A DNA stretch of 64,000 nucleotides from Xinfangfangia pollutisoli (GTDB lineage: Bacteria; Pseudomonadota; Alphaproteobacteria; Rhodobacterales; Rhodobacteraceae), in NCBI RefSeq assembly GCF_020179405.1, contig NZ_JAICBZ010000002.1:1-64000 (forward strand), in the 5' to 3' direction. Below, piece after piece: positions 39,057 through 47,184 of this stretch. How positions within the stretch are numbered: the first letter of the stretch is position 1; every line of letters begins with the position of its first letter. Under the pieces are notes generated by a model, which had not been told where the DNA came from, made no database searches, and worked only from the letters and a program-made list of their open reading frames with translations. A program made the position numbers and the translations under genes.

Positions 39057-39857
39057 ATGAAGGACACGTTGAATATCGCCCCGCCGGTGATCGAGGCCGA
39101 GGCGCTGGATCTGGTGTTCCAGACCGCCGACGGGCCGGTGCAGGCGCTGAAGGACGTTAATCTTTCCATTGGAAAGGGGGATTTCGTTTCCTTCATCGGG
39201 CCCTCGGGCTGCGGCAAGACCACCTTCCTGCGCTGCATCGCCGCCCTGGAACATCCGACCGCGGGCCGCCTGACCGTGAACGGCATGACCCCGGACGAGG
39301 CGCGGCGGAAGCGGGCCTATGGCTATGTCTTCCAGGCCGCGGGGCTTTATCCCTGGCGCACGATTGCCGGCAATATCCGCCTGCCGCTGGAGATCATGGG
39401 CTTTTCCAAGGCCGAGCAGACCCAGCGGGTCGAGCGGGTGCTTGACCTGGTCGACCTGTCGGGCTTCGGCAAGAAATTTCCCTGGCAATTGTCGGGCGGC
39501 ATGCAGCAGCGCGCCTCGATCGCGCGGGCGCTGGCCTTCGATGCGGATATCCTGCTGATGGACGAACCCTTCGGCGCGCTGGATGAAATCGTCCGCGACC
39601 GGCTGAATGAAGAGCTGCTGAAGCTTTGGGCGCGCACCGGCAAGACCATCGGTTTCGTGACCCATTCGATCCCCGAGGCGGTCTATCTGTCGACCAAGAT
39701 CGTGGTGATGAGCCCGCGTCCGGGCCGGATCACCGATGTGATCGACAGCCCGCTGCCGCGTGAGCGGCCGCTGGACATCCGCGATTCCAGCCAGTTCATC
39801 GAAATCGCCCATCGCGTGCGCGAAGGGCTGCGGGCGGGGCATGGCGATGAAGTCTGA
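39057..39857 (+). CDS. ABC transporter ATP-binding protein (nitrate/taurine/pyrimidine family)
   Basis: A 266-residue ATPase with Walker A GPSGCGKTTF, LSGGMQQRASIARAL signature, ILLMDEPFGALD and VTHSIPEAVYLS. The class matches the SsuB/TauB/ThiZ-type importers. It heads a five-gene operon with a small membrane protein, two permeases and a NMT1-like binding protein. Its place beside pyrimidine-degradation genes suggests import of a pyrimidine, hydantoin or related compound, by inference. Confidence 0.9.
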   Translation: MKDTLNIAPPVIEAEALDLVFQTADGPVQALKDVNLSIGKGDFVSFIGPSGCGKTTFLRCIAALEHPTAGRLTVNGMTPDEARRKRAYGYVFQAAGLYPWRTIAGNIRLPLEIMGFSKAEQTQRVERVLDLVDLSGFGKKFPWQLSGGMQQRASIARALAFDADILLMDEPFGALDEIVRDRLNEELLKLWARTGKTIGFVTHSIPEAVYLSTKIVVMSPRPGRITDVIDSPLPRERPLDIRDSSQFIEIAHRVREGLRAGHGDEV

Positions 39858-40116
39858 CCTGCCGCCCTGGATCGGCAAGGCCTGGCGCATCCGGGCGACG
39901 CTGATGACCGCGCTGCTGGGGGTGATCGCCATCGCCTTCCATTCCAGGCTGGTCTTCACCGGCGGCAGCCCGCTGGTGCCGCTGGTGCCGCTGATCTTCC
40001 TGATCGTCACGCCGCTTGCGCTGTGGGCAGACTGGGTCTGGCTGAGGCGCAATCACCACCGGGTCAACGAATGGGGGCTGAACCGCGGCAAGGATTACAG
40101 GAAGAAGCCGAAATGA
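39841..40116 (+). CDS. Small two-helix membrane protein in the importer operon
   Basis: A 91-residue protein from ATG 39841 (or 39847, MKSDLPPWIGKAWR). There are two hydrophobic stretches (TLMTALLGVIAIAF and PLVPLIFLIVTPLALWADWVW) and a basic C-terminus (GLNRGKDYRKKPK). It overlaps the ATPase end by 17 bases and the next permease by 4, so it is firmly in the operon. I do not recognise it; an accessory role in the transporter is a guess from position. Confidence 0.7.
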   Translation: MAMKSDLPPWIGKAWRIRATLMTALLGVIAIAFHSRLVFTGGSPLVPLVPLIFLIVTPLALWADWVWLRRNHHRVNEWGLNRGKDYRKKPK

Positions 40117-40979
40117 CCCGCGCCCTGCCTGTTCTTTCGGTGATCCTGGGGATCCTGGCGATCTGGTATCTTGCCACCGTCTGGATGAACGCGCCCTGGG
40201 CCTATGACCAGGCCGCGCGCGAGGGGCGCAGCCTAGGCTTCGGCGCGCTGGTGTCAGACACGATGGCGCAGGCCCGGCCGGTGCTGCCGCCGCCGCATCA
40301 GGTGGCGGCGAAACTGTGGGAGGGGCTGACGGCCCAGGCGGTGACCTCGAAGAAAAGCCTTGTCTATCATGGCTATGTCACCTTCCGCGGCACGATGTGG
40401 GGCTTTGCGCTGGGCATCGTGCTGGGGGTGGGCCTGGCCATGGCGATCGTGCGCTTCCGGGTGATGGACCTGTCGCTGATGCCCTGGGCGATCATCAGCC
40501 AGACCGTGCCGATCGTGGCCATCGCGCCGATGATCCTGGCCATGTCGAACAAGCTGGGGATCGAGGGGCGCGAAGTGCCCAAGGCGGTGATTGCGGCCTA
40601 TCTGTCGTTCTTTCCGGTGCTGGTCTCGATGGTGAAGGGGCTGCGCGCGCCCGACCAGATGCAGCTGGACCTGCTGAAGACCTGGGGCGCGACCGAGGCG
40701 CAAACCTTCTTCCGGCTGCGGCTTCCCGCCTCGATGCCCTATTTCTTCGCCTCGTTGAAGGTTTCGGTCGCGGCGGCGCTGGTGGGCACGATCGTCGGCG
40801 AATTGCCGACCGGCGCGGTCGAGGGCCTGGGCGCGCGGATGCTGATCGGCAGCCAGTTCGGCGAGCCGCTGATCACCTGGGCCGCACTGTTCGCCAGCGC
40901 CATCCTGGCGGGGCTGCTGATCGTCGCCGTCGGAACGGTCGAGCGGCTGGCCAATAGCCGGATGGGGGTCAGGGCATGA
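40113..40979 (+). CDS. ABC transporter permease (first), NMT1-type importer
   Basis: A 288-residue inner-membrane permease from ATG 40113 (MTRALPVLSVILGILAIWYL). After the first helix there is a periplasmic segment of about 65 residues, then the core with PWAIISQTVPIVAIAPMI and an EAA-like loop (DLLKTWGATEAQTFFRLRLP). It overlaps both neighbours by 4 bases and forms a heterodimer with the next permease. Confidence 0.9.
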   Translation: MTRALPVLSVILGILAIWYLATVWMNAPWAYDQAAREGRSLGFGALVSDTMAQARPVLPPPHQVAAKLWEGLTAQAVTSKKSLVYHGYVTFRGTMWGFALGIVLGVGLAMAIVRFRVMDLSLMPWAIISQTVPIVAIAPMILAMSNKLGIEGREVPKAVIAAYLSFFPVLVSMVKGLRAPDQMQLDLLKTWGATEAQTFFRLRLPASMPYFFASLKVSVAAALVGTIVGELPTGAVEGLGARMLIGSQFGEPLITWAALFASAILAGLLIVAVGTVERLANSRMGVRA

Positions 40980-41830
40980 GCGGCGCGATGATCCTGATCC
41001 TGGCCTTCGGTTTCTGGGCGTTGGCCTGGGGGCTGAATGTGGCGGCCGCCAATGGCCCGATGCGGCGCAGCCGCGCGGTGCGGGTGATGGTGCCGGTGCT
41101 GTTCGGCGCCACGCTTCTGGTGATGTGGGAGGCGATCTGCCGCGCCGGTCTGGTGGAACCCGTCGTCCTGCCCGCGCCCTCGGCCATTGCGGCGAAGATT
41201 GCAGCCTCGCCCGAGATCCTGTGGGCCGATTTCGTGCAGACCGTGCTGAAGGGCGCGCTGAGCGGCTTCCTGATCGGCACGGGGGCGGCGATGGTCGTGG
41301 CGGTGATCTGCGACCGGGTGCCCTTCCTGCGCGCGGGCCTGCTGCCGGTGGGCAATTTCGTGGCCGCCCTGCCGATCATCGGCCTGGCGCCGATCCTGGT
41401 GACCTGGTTCGGCTTCGGCTGGCAGTCGAAGGCGGCGGTGGTCGTGGCCATGGTGTTCTTTCCCATGCTGGTCAATGTGGTCGCGGGCCTGGCCTCGGCC
41501 GAGCGGATGCAGCGCGACCTGATGGCGACCTGGGGGGCAAGCTATGGCCAAAGCCTGTGGAAGCTGCGCCTGCCCGCCGCCATGCCCTTCGTCTTCAACG
41601 GCCTGAAGATCGCGGCCTCGCTGGCGCTGATCGGGGCCATTGTGGCCGAATATTTCGGCAGCCCGGTCTTCGGCATGGGGTTCCGGATCTCGACCGCGGC
41701 GGGGGTGATGAATCTGGAACTGGTCTGGGCCGAAATCGCGGTGGCGGCGCTGGCCGGCTCGGCCTTTTACGGGCTGATTGCCTTGATCGAGGCGGGGGTG
41801 ACCTTCTGGCATCCCTCGCAGCGGAACTGA
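40976..41830 (+). CDS. ABC transporter permease (second), NMT1-type importer
   Basis: A 284-residue permease with an extra N-terminal helix (MILILAFGFWALAWGLNVAA) before the standard six. It shows NFVAALPIIGLAPILVTWFG and the EAA-like loop DLMATWGASYGQSLWKLRLP. It overlaps the first permease gene by 4 bases. The binding-protein gene follows after 52 bases with its own GGAGG ribosome-binding site. Confidence 0.9.
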   Translation: MSGAMILILAFGFWALAWGLNVAAANGPMRRSRAVRVMVPVLFGATLLVMWEAICRAGLVEPVVLPAPSAIAAKIAASPEILWADFVQTVLKGALSGFLIGTGAAMVVAVICDRVPFLRAGLLPVGNFVAALPIIGLAPILVTWFGFGWQSKAAVVVAMVFFPMLVNVVAGLASAERMQRDLMATWGASYGQSLWKLRLPAAMPFVFNGLKIAASLALIGAIVAEYFGSPVFGMGFRISTAAGVMNLELVWAEIAVAALAGSAFYGLIALIEAGVTFWHPSQRN

Positions 41831-41882
41831 AACCCTGACCCGGCGGCTTGAACCGGCCGGGCGGCAACATGGAGGTGAGACG

Positions 41883-42872
41883 ATGAAGAAACTGCTGACC
41901 GCGGGTCTTCTGGCCCTGATGGCGGGCGCGGCCCAGGCCGAAGATGTGACGCTGCAGCTGAAATGGGTCACCCAGGCCCAGTTCGCCGGCTATTACGTCG
42001 CCAAGGACAAGGGCTTCTACGAGGAAGAGGGTCTGAACGTCACCATCAAGCCGGGCGGGCCCGACATCGCGCCGGAACAGGTCATCGCCTCGGGCGGGGC
42101 CGATGTGATCACCACCTGGATGCCGGCGGCGCTGGCCGCGCGCGAACGCGGCGTGCCGCTGGTCAACATCGCCCAGCCGTTCAAGACCGGCGGGCTGGAG
42201 CTGACCTGCCGCAAGGACATGGGCGTCGAGAAGACCGACGACTTCAAGGACAAGACGCTGGGCGTCTGGTTCTATGGCAACGAATACCCGTTCTATGCCT
42301 GGATGGCCAAGCTGGGCCTGGCCACCGATGGCTCGGCCGGGGGCGTGACGGTGCTGAAACAGGCCTTCAACGTCGATGCCCTGCTGCAGAAGCAGGCGGC
42401 CTGCATCTCGGTCATGACCTATAACGAATATGGCCAGGTGCTGGATGCCGGGATCAAGCCCGAGGAACTGACCACCTTCGTCTATCGCGAAGAGGGCGTC
42501 GTCGTGCTGGAAGACGGGCTTTATGTGATGGAAGAGAAGCTGAAGGACCCGGCCTTTGCCGAGACGATGGTGAAATTCGTCCGCGCCTCGATGAAGGGCT
42601 GGAAATATGCCGAGGCGAACCCCGATGAAGCCGCGCAGATCGTGATCGACAATGATGAATCGGGCGCGCAGACGCTGGACCATCAGAAATACATGATGAG
42701 CGAAGTGGCCAAGCTGACCGCGGGCGGCAATGGTGCGCTGGACCCGGCCGATTTCGACGCGACCGTGGCCTCGCTTCTGGCCGCCGTCTCGCCCGAGAAC
42801 CCGGCGATCACCAAGGCGCCTGAAGGCATGGCCTGGACGCATGACATCTCGGACAAGGCTTTGACCGAGTAA
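41883..42872 (+). CDS. NMT1/THI5-like periplasmic substrate-binding protein
   Basis: A 329-residue binding protein with a signal peptide (MKKLLTAGLLALMAGAAQA). The core begins VTLQLKWVTQAQFAGYYVAK, characteristic of the NMT1 family that binds thiamine pyrimidines, riboflavin or nucleobase-like ligands. The Cys residues at TCRKD and AACISVM are noteworthy. Together with the preceding genes it makes a complete importer; pyrimidine-type cargo is inferred from locus context. A terminator follows. Confidence 0.88.
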   Translation: MKKLLTAGLLALMAGAAQAEDVTLQLKWVTQAQFAGYYVAKDKGFYEEEGLNVTIKPGGPDIAPEQVIASGGADVITTWMPAALAARERGVPLVNIAQPFKTGGLELTCRKDMGVEKTDDFKDKTLGVWFYGNEYPFYAWMAKLGLATDGSAGGVTVLKQAFNVDALLQKQAACISVMTYNEYGQVLDAGIKPEELTTFVYREEGVVVLEDGLYVMEEKLKDPAFAETMVKFVRASMKGWKYAEANPDEAAQIVIDNDESGAQTLDHQKYMMSEVAKLTAGGNGALDPADFDATVASLLAAVSPENPAITKAPEGMAWTHDISDKALTE

Positions 42873-42906
42873 GCACCTGACGGACAGCGCCTTTCACGCT
42901 GCGGTT

Positions 42907-42930
42907 AAGGGGGCCGATGGGCCCCCTTTT
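42907..42930 (+). terminator. Intrinsic terminator after the importer operon
   Basis: A 9-bp stem AAGGGGGCC/GGCCCCCTT with a GATG loop, followed by TTTT-CC-TTT, 34 bases after the binding-protein stop. It is a standard rho-independent terminator and separates the island from the chimeric regulator gene. Confidence 0.85.
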
Positions 42931-42984
42931 CCTTTGTAAACCCGGGGGTGTCCTTGTAAATTCCTTTGCAACGCGGAGGGGATC

Positions 42985-44049
42985 GTGGCGCTTTCGGCAT
43001 TGGTGGGCACAAGGCTGCGCGAAAGGCGGCTGGCGGCGGGGATCAAGCAGGCCGATCTGGCCGAGGCGGCGGGCGTCTCGCCCAGCTATCTGAACCTGAT
43101 CGAGCATAACCGGCGCAATGTGACGCCGCCCGTTCTGGCGCGGCTGGCGGCGGCGTTGGGGACCGACCCGGCCGCGCTGGGCGATGCGACGGCGGGGGCG
43201 CTGGCCGAGGACCTGCGGGCGGCGGCGGCGGCCTTGCCGGGGGCGGGGGCGGAACTTGACCGGATTGACGAGCTGATCGCGCGCTTCCCGGGCTGGGCGG
43301 CGCTGGCGGGCGGCTTGCAGGGCCGGGTCGCGGCGCTGGAGCGCGCGGTCTCGGCGCTGAACGACCGGCTCAGCCATGATCCGCATCTGTCGGCGGCGCT
43401 GCATGAACTGCTGTCGGCCCTGTCCGGGGTGCGGGCGACCGCGGCGATCCTGGCCGAGACCGAAGACATCGACCCTGACTGGCGCCTGCGCTTTCACGGC
43501 AATCTCTACGCCGACAGCGAAAGGCTGGCCCAGGGGGCCGAGGCGCTGGTGGCCTATCTGGACCGGTCGGAAACCCGGCCCGAAGAGGGGCTGGCCACGC
43601 CGCAGGACGAGGCCGAGGCCTGGCTTTCGGCGCGCGGCTGGCATCTGGACGAGGCCGAGACCGCGCCCGGCGCGGCCGCGATCGCGGCCGAGATCGAGGG
43701 GCTTGCCTCGGATGCGGCGCGGGCGCTGGCGCGGGCGCGGCTGGATTACGCCGCCTTGCGCACCACGCCCGATGGCGCGGTGGTGGCGGGGTTGGTGGCG
43801 CTGCCGGGGATCGGGCGCTGGACGGCCGAGATCTATGCGATGTTCGCCCTTGGCCGCGCCGATGTCTTCGCGCCGGGCGATCTGGCGCTGCAGGAGGCCG
43901 CGCGGCTGGTCTTCGATCTGCCCGAACGGCCCTCGGAACGGGCGCTCAGGGCGATGGCCGAAGACTGGAGCCCCTGGCGCGCGGTTGCGGCCCGGGCGCT
44001 CTGGGCCTACTACCGTCAGGCGAAGAACCGGGAAGGGATCAGGACATGA
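42985..44049 (+). CDS. Chimeric protein: XRE regulator N-part fused to AlkA-type glycosylase C-part
   Basis: A 354-residue reading frame from GTG 42985 (GGAGGGGATC before it). Residues 6-60 are a Cro/XRE helix-turn-helix (LRERRLAAGIKQADLAEAAG, VSPSYLNLIEHNRR). Residues 61-225 match the middle of Rhodobacterales XRE regulators of about 430 residues (LSHDPHLSAALHELLSA). From about 245, the sequence becomes the HhH-GPD half of a 3-methyladenine glycosylase: LPGIGRWTAEIYAMFALG and catalytic Asp299 in FAPGDLALQEA, ending WSPWRAVAARALWAYYRQAK. The regulator's C-terminal 200 residues and the glycosylase's first 110 or so are missing. An in-frame deletion fusing two genes is the simplest reading. Confidence 0.8.
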   Translation: MALSALVGTRLRERRLAAGIKQADLAEAAGVSPSYLNLIEHNRRNVTPPVLARLAAALGTDPAALGDATAGALAEDLRAAAAALPGAGAELDRIDELIARFPGWAALAGGLQGRVAALERAVSALNDRLSHDPHLSAALHELLSALSGVRATAAILAETEDIDPDWRLRFHGNLYADSERLAQGAEALVAYLDRSETRPEEGLATPQDEAEAWLSARGWHLDEAETAPGAAAIAAEIEGLASDAARALARARLDYAALRTTPDGAVVAGLVALPGIGRWTAEIYAMFALGRADVFAPGDLALQEAARLVFDLPERPSERALRAMAEDWSPWRAVAARALWAYYRQAKNREGIRT

Positions 44050-44699
44050 GAGAGCTGCAATTCGGTCGGCAAGGCGCCGAGACCCCGACCTCGCTGGTGG
44101 TCTTCCTGCATGGCTATGGTGCCGATGGCGCCGATCTTCTGGGCTTGGCGGAACCCCTGGCGCCGCATCTGCCCGGCACGCAATTCCTTGCCCCCGATGC
44201 GCCCGAACCCTGCCGCGGCAATCCGTTCGGCCGGCAATGGTTTCCGATCCCGCGCATGGACGGCTCGACCGAGGCCGAGGCGCGGGCCGGGCTGCTGGCC
44301 GCAGCCGAAGACCTGAATGCCTTTCTGGACGCGCGTCTGGCCGAAACCGGCCTGCCGGCCTCGGCCCTGGCGCTGGTGGGCTTCTCGCAGGGCGCGATGA
44401 TGAGCCTGCAGATCGCCCCGCGCCGCCCCGATCCCGTCGCGGCGGTGGTGGCGATCTCGGGCCGGCTGCTGGCGCCCGAATTGCTGATCGGCGAATCGCG
44501 GGTGAAGCCGCCGGTGCTGCTGGTGCATGGCGATCAGGATCCGGTGGTGCCGTTCCAGGAAATGGGCCTGGCCGGCAATGCGCTGGTCAATGCGGGCTTC
44601 GAAACCTATGCCCATGTGATGAAGGGCACCGGCCATGGCATCGCACCCGACGGGCTGGGCGTCGCGATGAGCTTCCTGAAGGATCGCCTTCCGGCCTGA
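44046..44699 (+). CDS. Carboxylesterase/phospholipase of the alpha/beta-hydrolase fold
   Basis: A 217-residue cytosolic esterase with VVFLHGYGADGADLLGLAEPL, the nucleophile elbow VGFSQGAMMSL (Ser), Asp in HGDQDPVVPF and His in GTGHGIAPDGLG, i.e. the full triad of the YpfH/acyl-protein-thioesterase family. Its start overlaps the chimeric gene's stop by 4 bases; in relatives an intact alkA is the usual partner, which supports alkA origin of the upstream tail. Confidence 0.9.
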   Translation: MRELQFGRQGAETPTSLVVFLHGYGADGADLLGLAEPLAPHLPGTQFLAPDAPEPCRGNPFGRQWFPIPRMDGSTEAEARAGLLAAAEDLNAFLDARLAETGLPASALALVGFSQGAMMSLQIAPRRPDPVAAVVAISGRLLAPELLIGESRVKPPVLLVHGDQDPVVPFQEMGLAGNALVNAGFETYAHVMKGTGHGIAPDGLGVAMSFLKDRLPA

Positions 44700-44702
44700 C
44701 GC

Positions 44703-44754
44703 CTTCCTCTCTGCAAAAATATCCTGCGGGGGTCCGGGGGTGCAAAACCCCCGG
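44703..44754 (+). repeat. Intergenic repeat with terminator hairpin (AAATATCC family, head A)
   Basis: CTTCCTCTCTGCAAAAATATCC at its start is identical to the copy at 9668; the tail hairpin is CCGGGGG-TGCAAAA-CCCCCGG (44734-44754). It lies 4 bases after the esterase stop and before convergent glk, so it probably ends esterase transcription. Confidence 0.7.
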
Positions 44755-44784
44755 CCTCGGCCACAGGCACCGAAGGCCAGGACC

Positions 44785-45789
44785 TTAGGCCAAAGCCTCC
44801 AGCCAGGCCGCGCAGCCGGTCAGCGCGGCGTAATCGTCCTCGACCACGCTGACCGCGAAATCGCGGGTCAGCAGATCGACCCGGCGCTTTTCGCGGAACC
44901 CCTCGGTCAGGCCGAAGGGCGCGAACCAGGGCGTCAGGGCGCGCGACATGCCGCCGATCAGATAAAGCCCGCCCCAGGGCAGATGCACCAGCGCCAGATC
45001 GGCCAGATATTGCGCCAGGATCCGCACATAAAGCTGTGCGGCATGGGTGGCGATCGGATCGCCCGCCTGCAACAGCGCCAGCACCTCGGCCGATTGCGGC
45101 CCGCCGGGCGCGCCCGCCGATTGCGGCCCTCCGGCCGCCCCCGCCTCGGCGGCGGCAAAGGCATAGAGATGGCCCAGACCCCGGCCCGCCAGCACCTCTT
45201 CGGCGCCGCAATGCGGGGCCTCGCCGCGCGCGCGCAGCAGATCCTCGACAAAGCGCATCAGCCGCAGGTCTTCCTCGCAGCGCACCGGCAGGTTCACATG
45301 CCCGCACTCCGAGGCCGGCACGATCCGCATCGCGCCATGCCCATGCACGGGCGCGGCATTGACCCCGGTGCCCAGACCCACGACCAGCATCGACCCGCCC
45401 GGCTTCTGCGGCCCCTCGATCACCACCCGCAGATTGGCCGCCGCGACATGGCCCAGCGCATGGCCCTGCGCCTGCAGATCGTTCAGGATCGCCACCCGCT
45501 GCGCGCCCGAGGCCGCGCGCAGCTTGTCGCCATCCATCACCCAATCCAGATTGGTCATCCGCGCCACGCCGTCTTCCACCGGGCCCGCGGCGGCGACGCA
45601 GACGCCCTCGACCTCGGCTCCGGTCACCGCCAGGTAATCGCGCAGGATCTGCGCGATGTCCTGGCCGCGGGCCTTGTATTCGGCATTGGGATAGCGGCGG
45701 ATCGTGTCGGGGCGCACCTGGGCGCCCTCGGCCAGCGCCACGCGGGTATTGGTGCCGCCAAGATCGGCCAGAAGGTTCAGCGCCATCAT
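44785..45789 (-). CDS. glk: Glucokinase
   Basis: Phosphorylates glucose released by the neighbouring glucosidases. The 334-residue protein has LLADLGGTNTRVAL (phosphate-binding), VAAAGPVEDGVARMTNLDW, LNDLQAQGHAL (catalytic Asp) and VVGLGTGVNAA, as in the Glk family rather than ROK kinases. The start is ATG 45789 or 45786, just after GAGGGG. It contains a 9-residue duplication (GGPQSAGA/GGPQSAEV) from a 27-bp tandem repeat. It is the third gene of the minus-strand run lacI-bgl-glk. Confidence 0.92.
   Translation of the reverse strand: MMALNLLADLGGTNTRVALAEGAQVRPDTIRRYPNAEYKARGQDIAQILRDYLAVTGAEVEGVCVAAAGPVEDGVARMTNLDWVMDGDKLRAASGAQRVAILNDLQAQGHALGHVAAANLRVVIEGPQKPGGSMLVVGLGTGVNAAPVHGHGAMRIVPASECGHVNLPVRCEEDLRLMRFVEDLLRARGEAPHCGAEEVLAGRGLGHLYAFAAAEAGAAGGPQSAGAPGGPQSAEVLALLQAGDPIATHAAQLYVRILAQYLADLALVHLPWGGLYLIGGMSRALTPWFAPFGLTEGFREKRRVDLLTRDFAVSVVEDDYAALTGCAAWLEALA
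45089..45142 (-). repeat. glk: 27-bp tandem duplication within glk
   Basis: Two adjacent 27-base units (45089-45115 and 45116-45142) agree at 24 of 27 positions and keep the frame, adding nine residues to an Ala/Gly-rich loop. Confidence 0.8.
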
Positions 45790-45793
45790 CCCC

Positions 45794-47125
45794 TCAGCGG
45801 TTGCGGGCCAGCGCCCGGGCCAGAGCGTGATACGAGGCCTTGGGGCTGCGCTGCAAGCTGTCGAAATCGACATGCACCAGGCCGAAGCGCTTTTCATAGC
45901 CCAAGGACCATTCGTAATTGTCCAGCATCGACCAGATGAAATAGCCTTTCAGGTTCACCCCCTGCGCCAGCGCGCGTTGCGCCGCCGCCAGATGCAGCGC
46001 CAGGTAATCGACCCGTTCCGGGTCGTCGACCGTGCCCTCGACCACCGGCACTTCGGCCGAGGCCATGCCGTTTTCGGTGATATAGACCGGCAGGCCGCGG
46101 GAATATTCGGCCTCGCAGCGCAGCAGGAACTTCTCCAGCCCCTGTGGGTAGATCTCCCAGCCCATCTGGGTCTTGGGCAGCGGGCCGTCGATTTCGGCGA
46201 AATGCGGCCAGGGGCCGGGATCGGGCCCGATCAGCTTGCGGGTGTAATAATTCAACCCGCACCAGTCGACCGGGGTCGAGATCGTTTCCATGTCGTCCTG
46301 CCAGCCCTGGGGCAGATGCGGCGCGAGGCCCTCCAGCGCCAGATCGGGATAGGCTCCGTTGAAGATGCCGCCCAGGAACCAGCGGTTGTAGATCGCATCA
46401 TAGCGCGCGGCGGCGGCGGCGGCTTCGGGCGTGTCATCGACCGGATCGGCCCATTCCAGATTGCAGACCGCGCCCAGGTTCTGCACGCCCAGCCCGCGCA
46501 TGGTCTGGATCGCGCGGCCATGCGCCAGAAGGACATGGTGCATCGCCCGCGCGGCGGCGCGGATGTCGCGCACCCCCGGCGCATGCACGCCCATGAAATG
46601 CGACAGCCAGGCCACGCACCACGGCTCGTTGATCGGCGCGACCGACCAGGTCCGGTCGCCCAGCCGGCGCATCAGCACGTCGGTATAATCGGCGAACCAG
46701 CCGGCAATGTCGCGGTTGCGCCAGCCGCCCAGATCGGCCAGCGCCGAGGGCAGTTCCCAGTGATACAGCGTCAGCGCCGGCTTCAGCCCGCGCTCCAGCA
46801 TGCCATCGACCAGCCGGTCGTAGAAATCCAGGCCCTCGGGATTGGGCGTGCCGCGCCCCTCGGGCAGGACCCGCGCCCAAGAGGCCGAAAAGCGATAGGC
46901 GTCCAGATTGGCGTCGCGGATCAGGTCCAGATCCTGGGGCCAGCGGTGGTAATGGTCGCAGGCCCGCGCGCCGGTTTCGGCCCGAACCACATTGCCCGGG
47001 GTGGCTGCGAAATCGTCCCAATGGGTGCGCCCCGCGCCGCCAAAGCCGTGGCCCTCGATCTGATAGGCCGAGGTGGCGGTGCCGAACAGGAAACCCTCGG
47101 GAAACTGGGAACGGGCGGGCAGCAT
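45794..47125 (-). CDS. bgl: Beta-glucosidase, GH1 family
   Basis: Hydrolyses beta-linked glucosides in the cytoplasm (no signal peptide). The 443 residues carry the acid/base Glu167 in PINEPWC and the nucleophile Glu351 in YITENGM, with FLFGTATSAYQIEG at the N-terminus, LYHWELPSAL and SMLDNYEWSLGY. It sits 4 bases from the glk start and downstream of the LacI gene. Its presence beside an alpha-glucoside operon suggests broad glucoside use. Confidence 0.95.
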   Translation of the reverse strand: MLPARSQFPEGFLFGTATSAYQIEGHGFGGAGRTHWDDFAATPGNVVRAETGARACDHYHRWPQDLDLIRDANLDAYRFSASWARVLPEGRGTPNPEGLDFYDRLVDGMLERGLKPALTLYHWELPSALADLGGWRNRDIAGWFADYTDVLMRRLGDRTWSVAPINEPWCVAWLSHFMGVHAPGVRDIRAAARAMHHVLLAHGRAIQTMRGLGVQNLGAVCNLEWADPVDDTPEAAAAAARYDAIYNRWFLGGIFNGAYPDLALEGLAPHLPQGWQDDMETISTPVDWCGLNYYTRKLIGPDPGPWPHFAEIDGPLPKTQMGWEIYPQGLEKFLLRCEAEYSRGLPVYITENGMASAEVPVVEGTVDDPERVDYLALHLAAAQRALAQGVNLKGYFIWSMLDNYEWSLGYEKRFGLVHVDFDSLQRSPKASYHALARALARNR

Positions 47126-47184
47126 GGGTGGACCTTTCGGGGCAGCAGGGGCAGGGCAGGCGGCAGGGGCGGCGGCAGGGGCGA

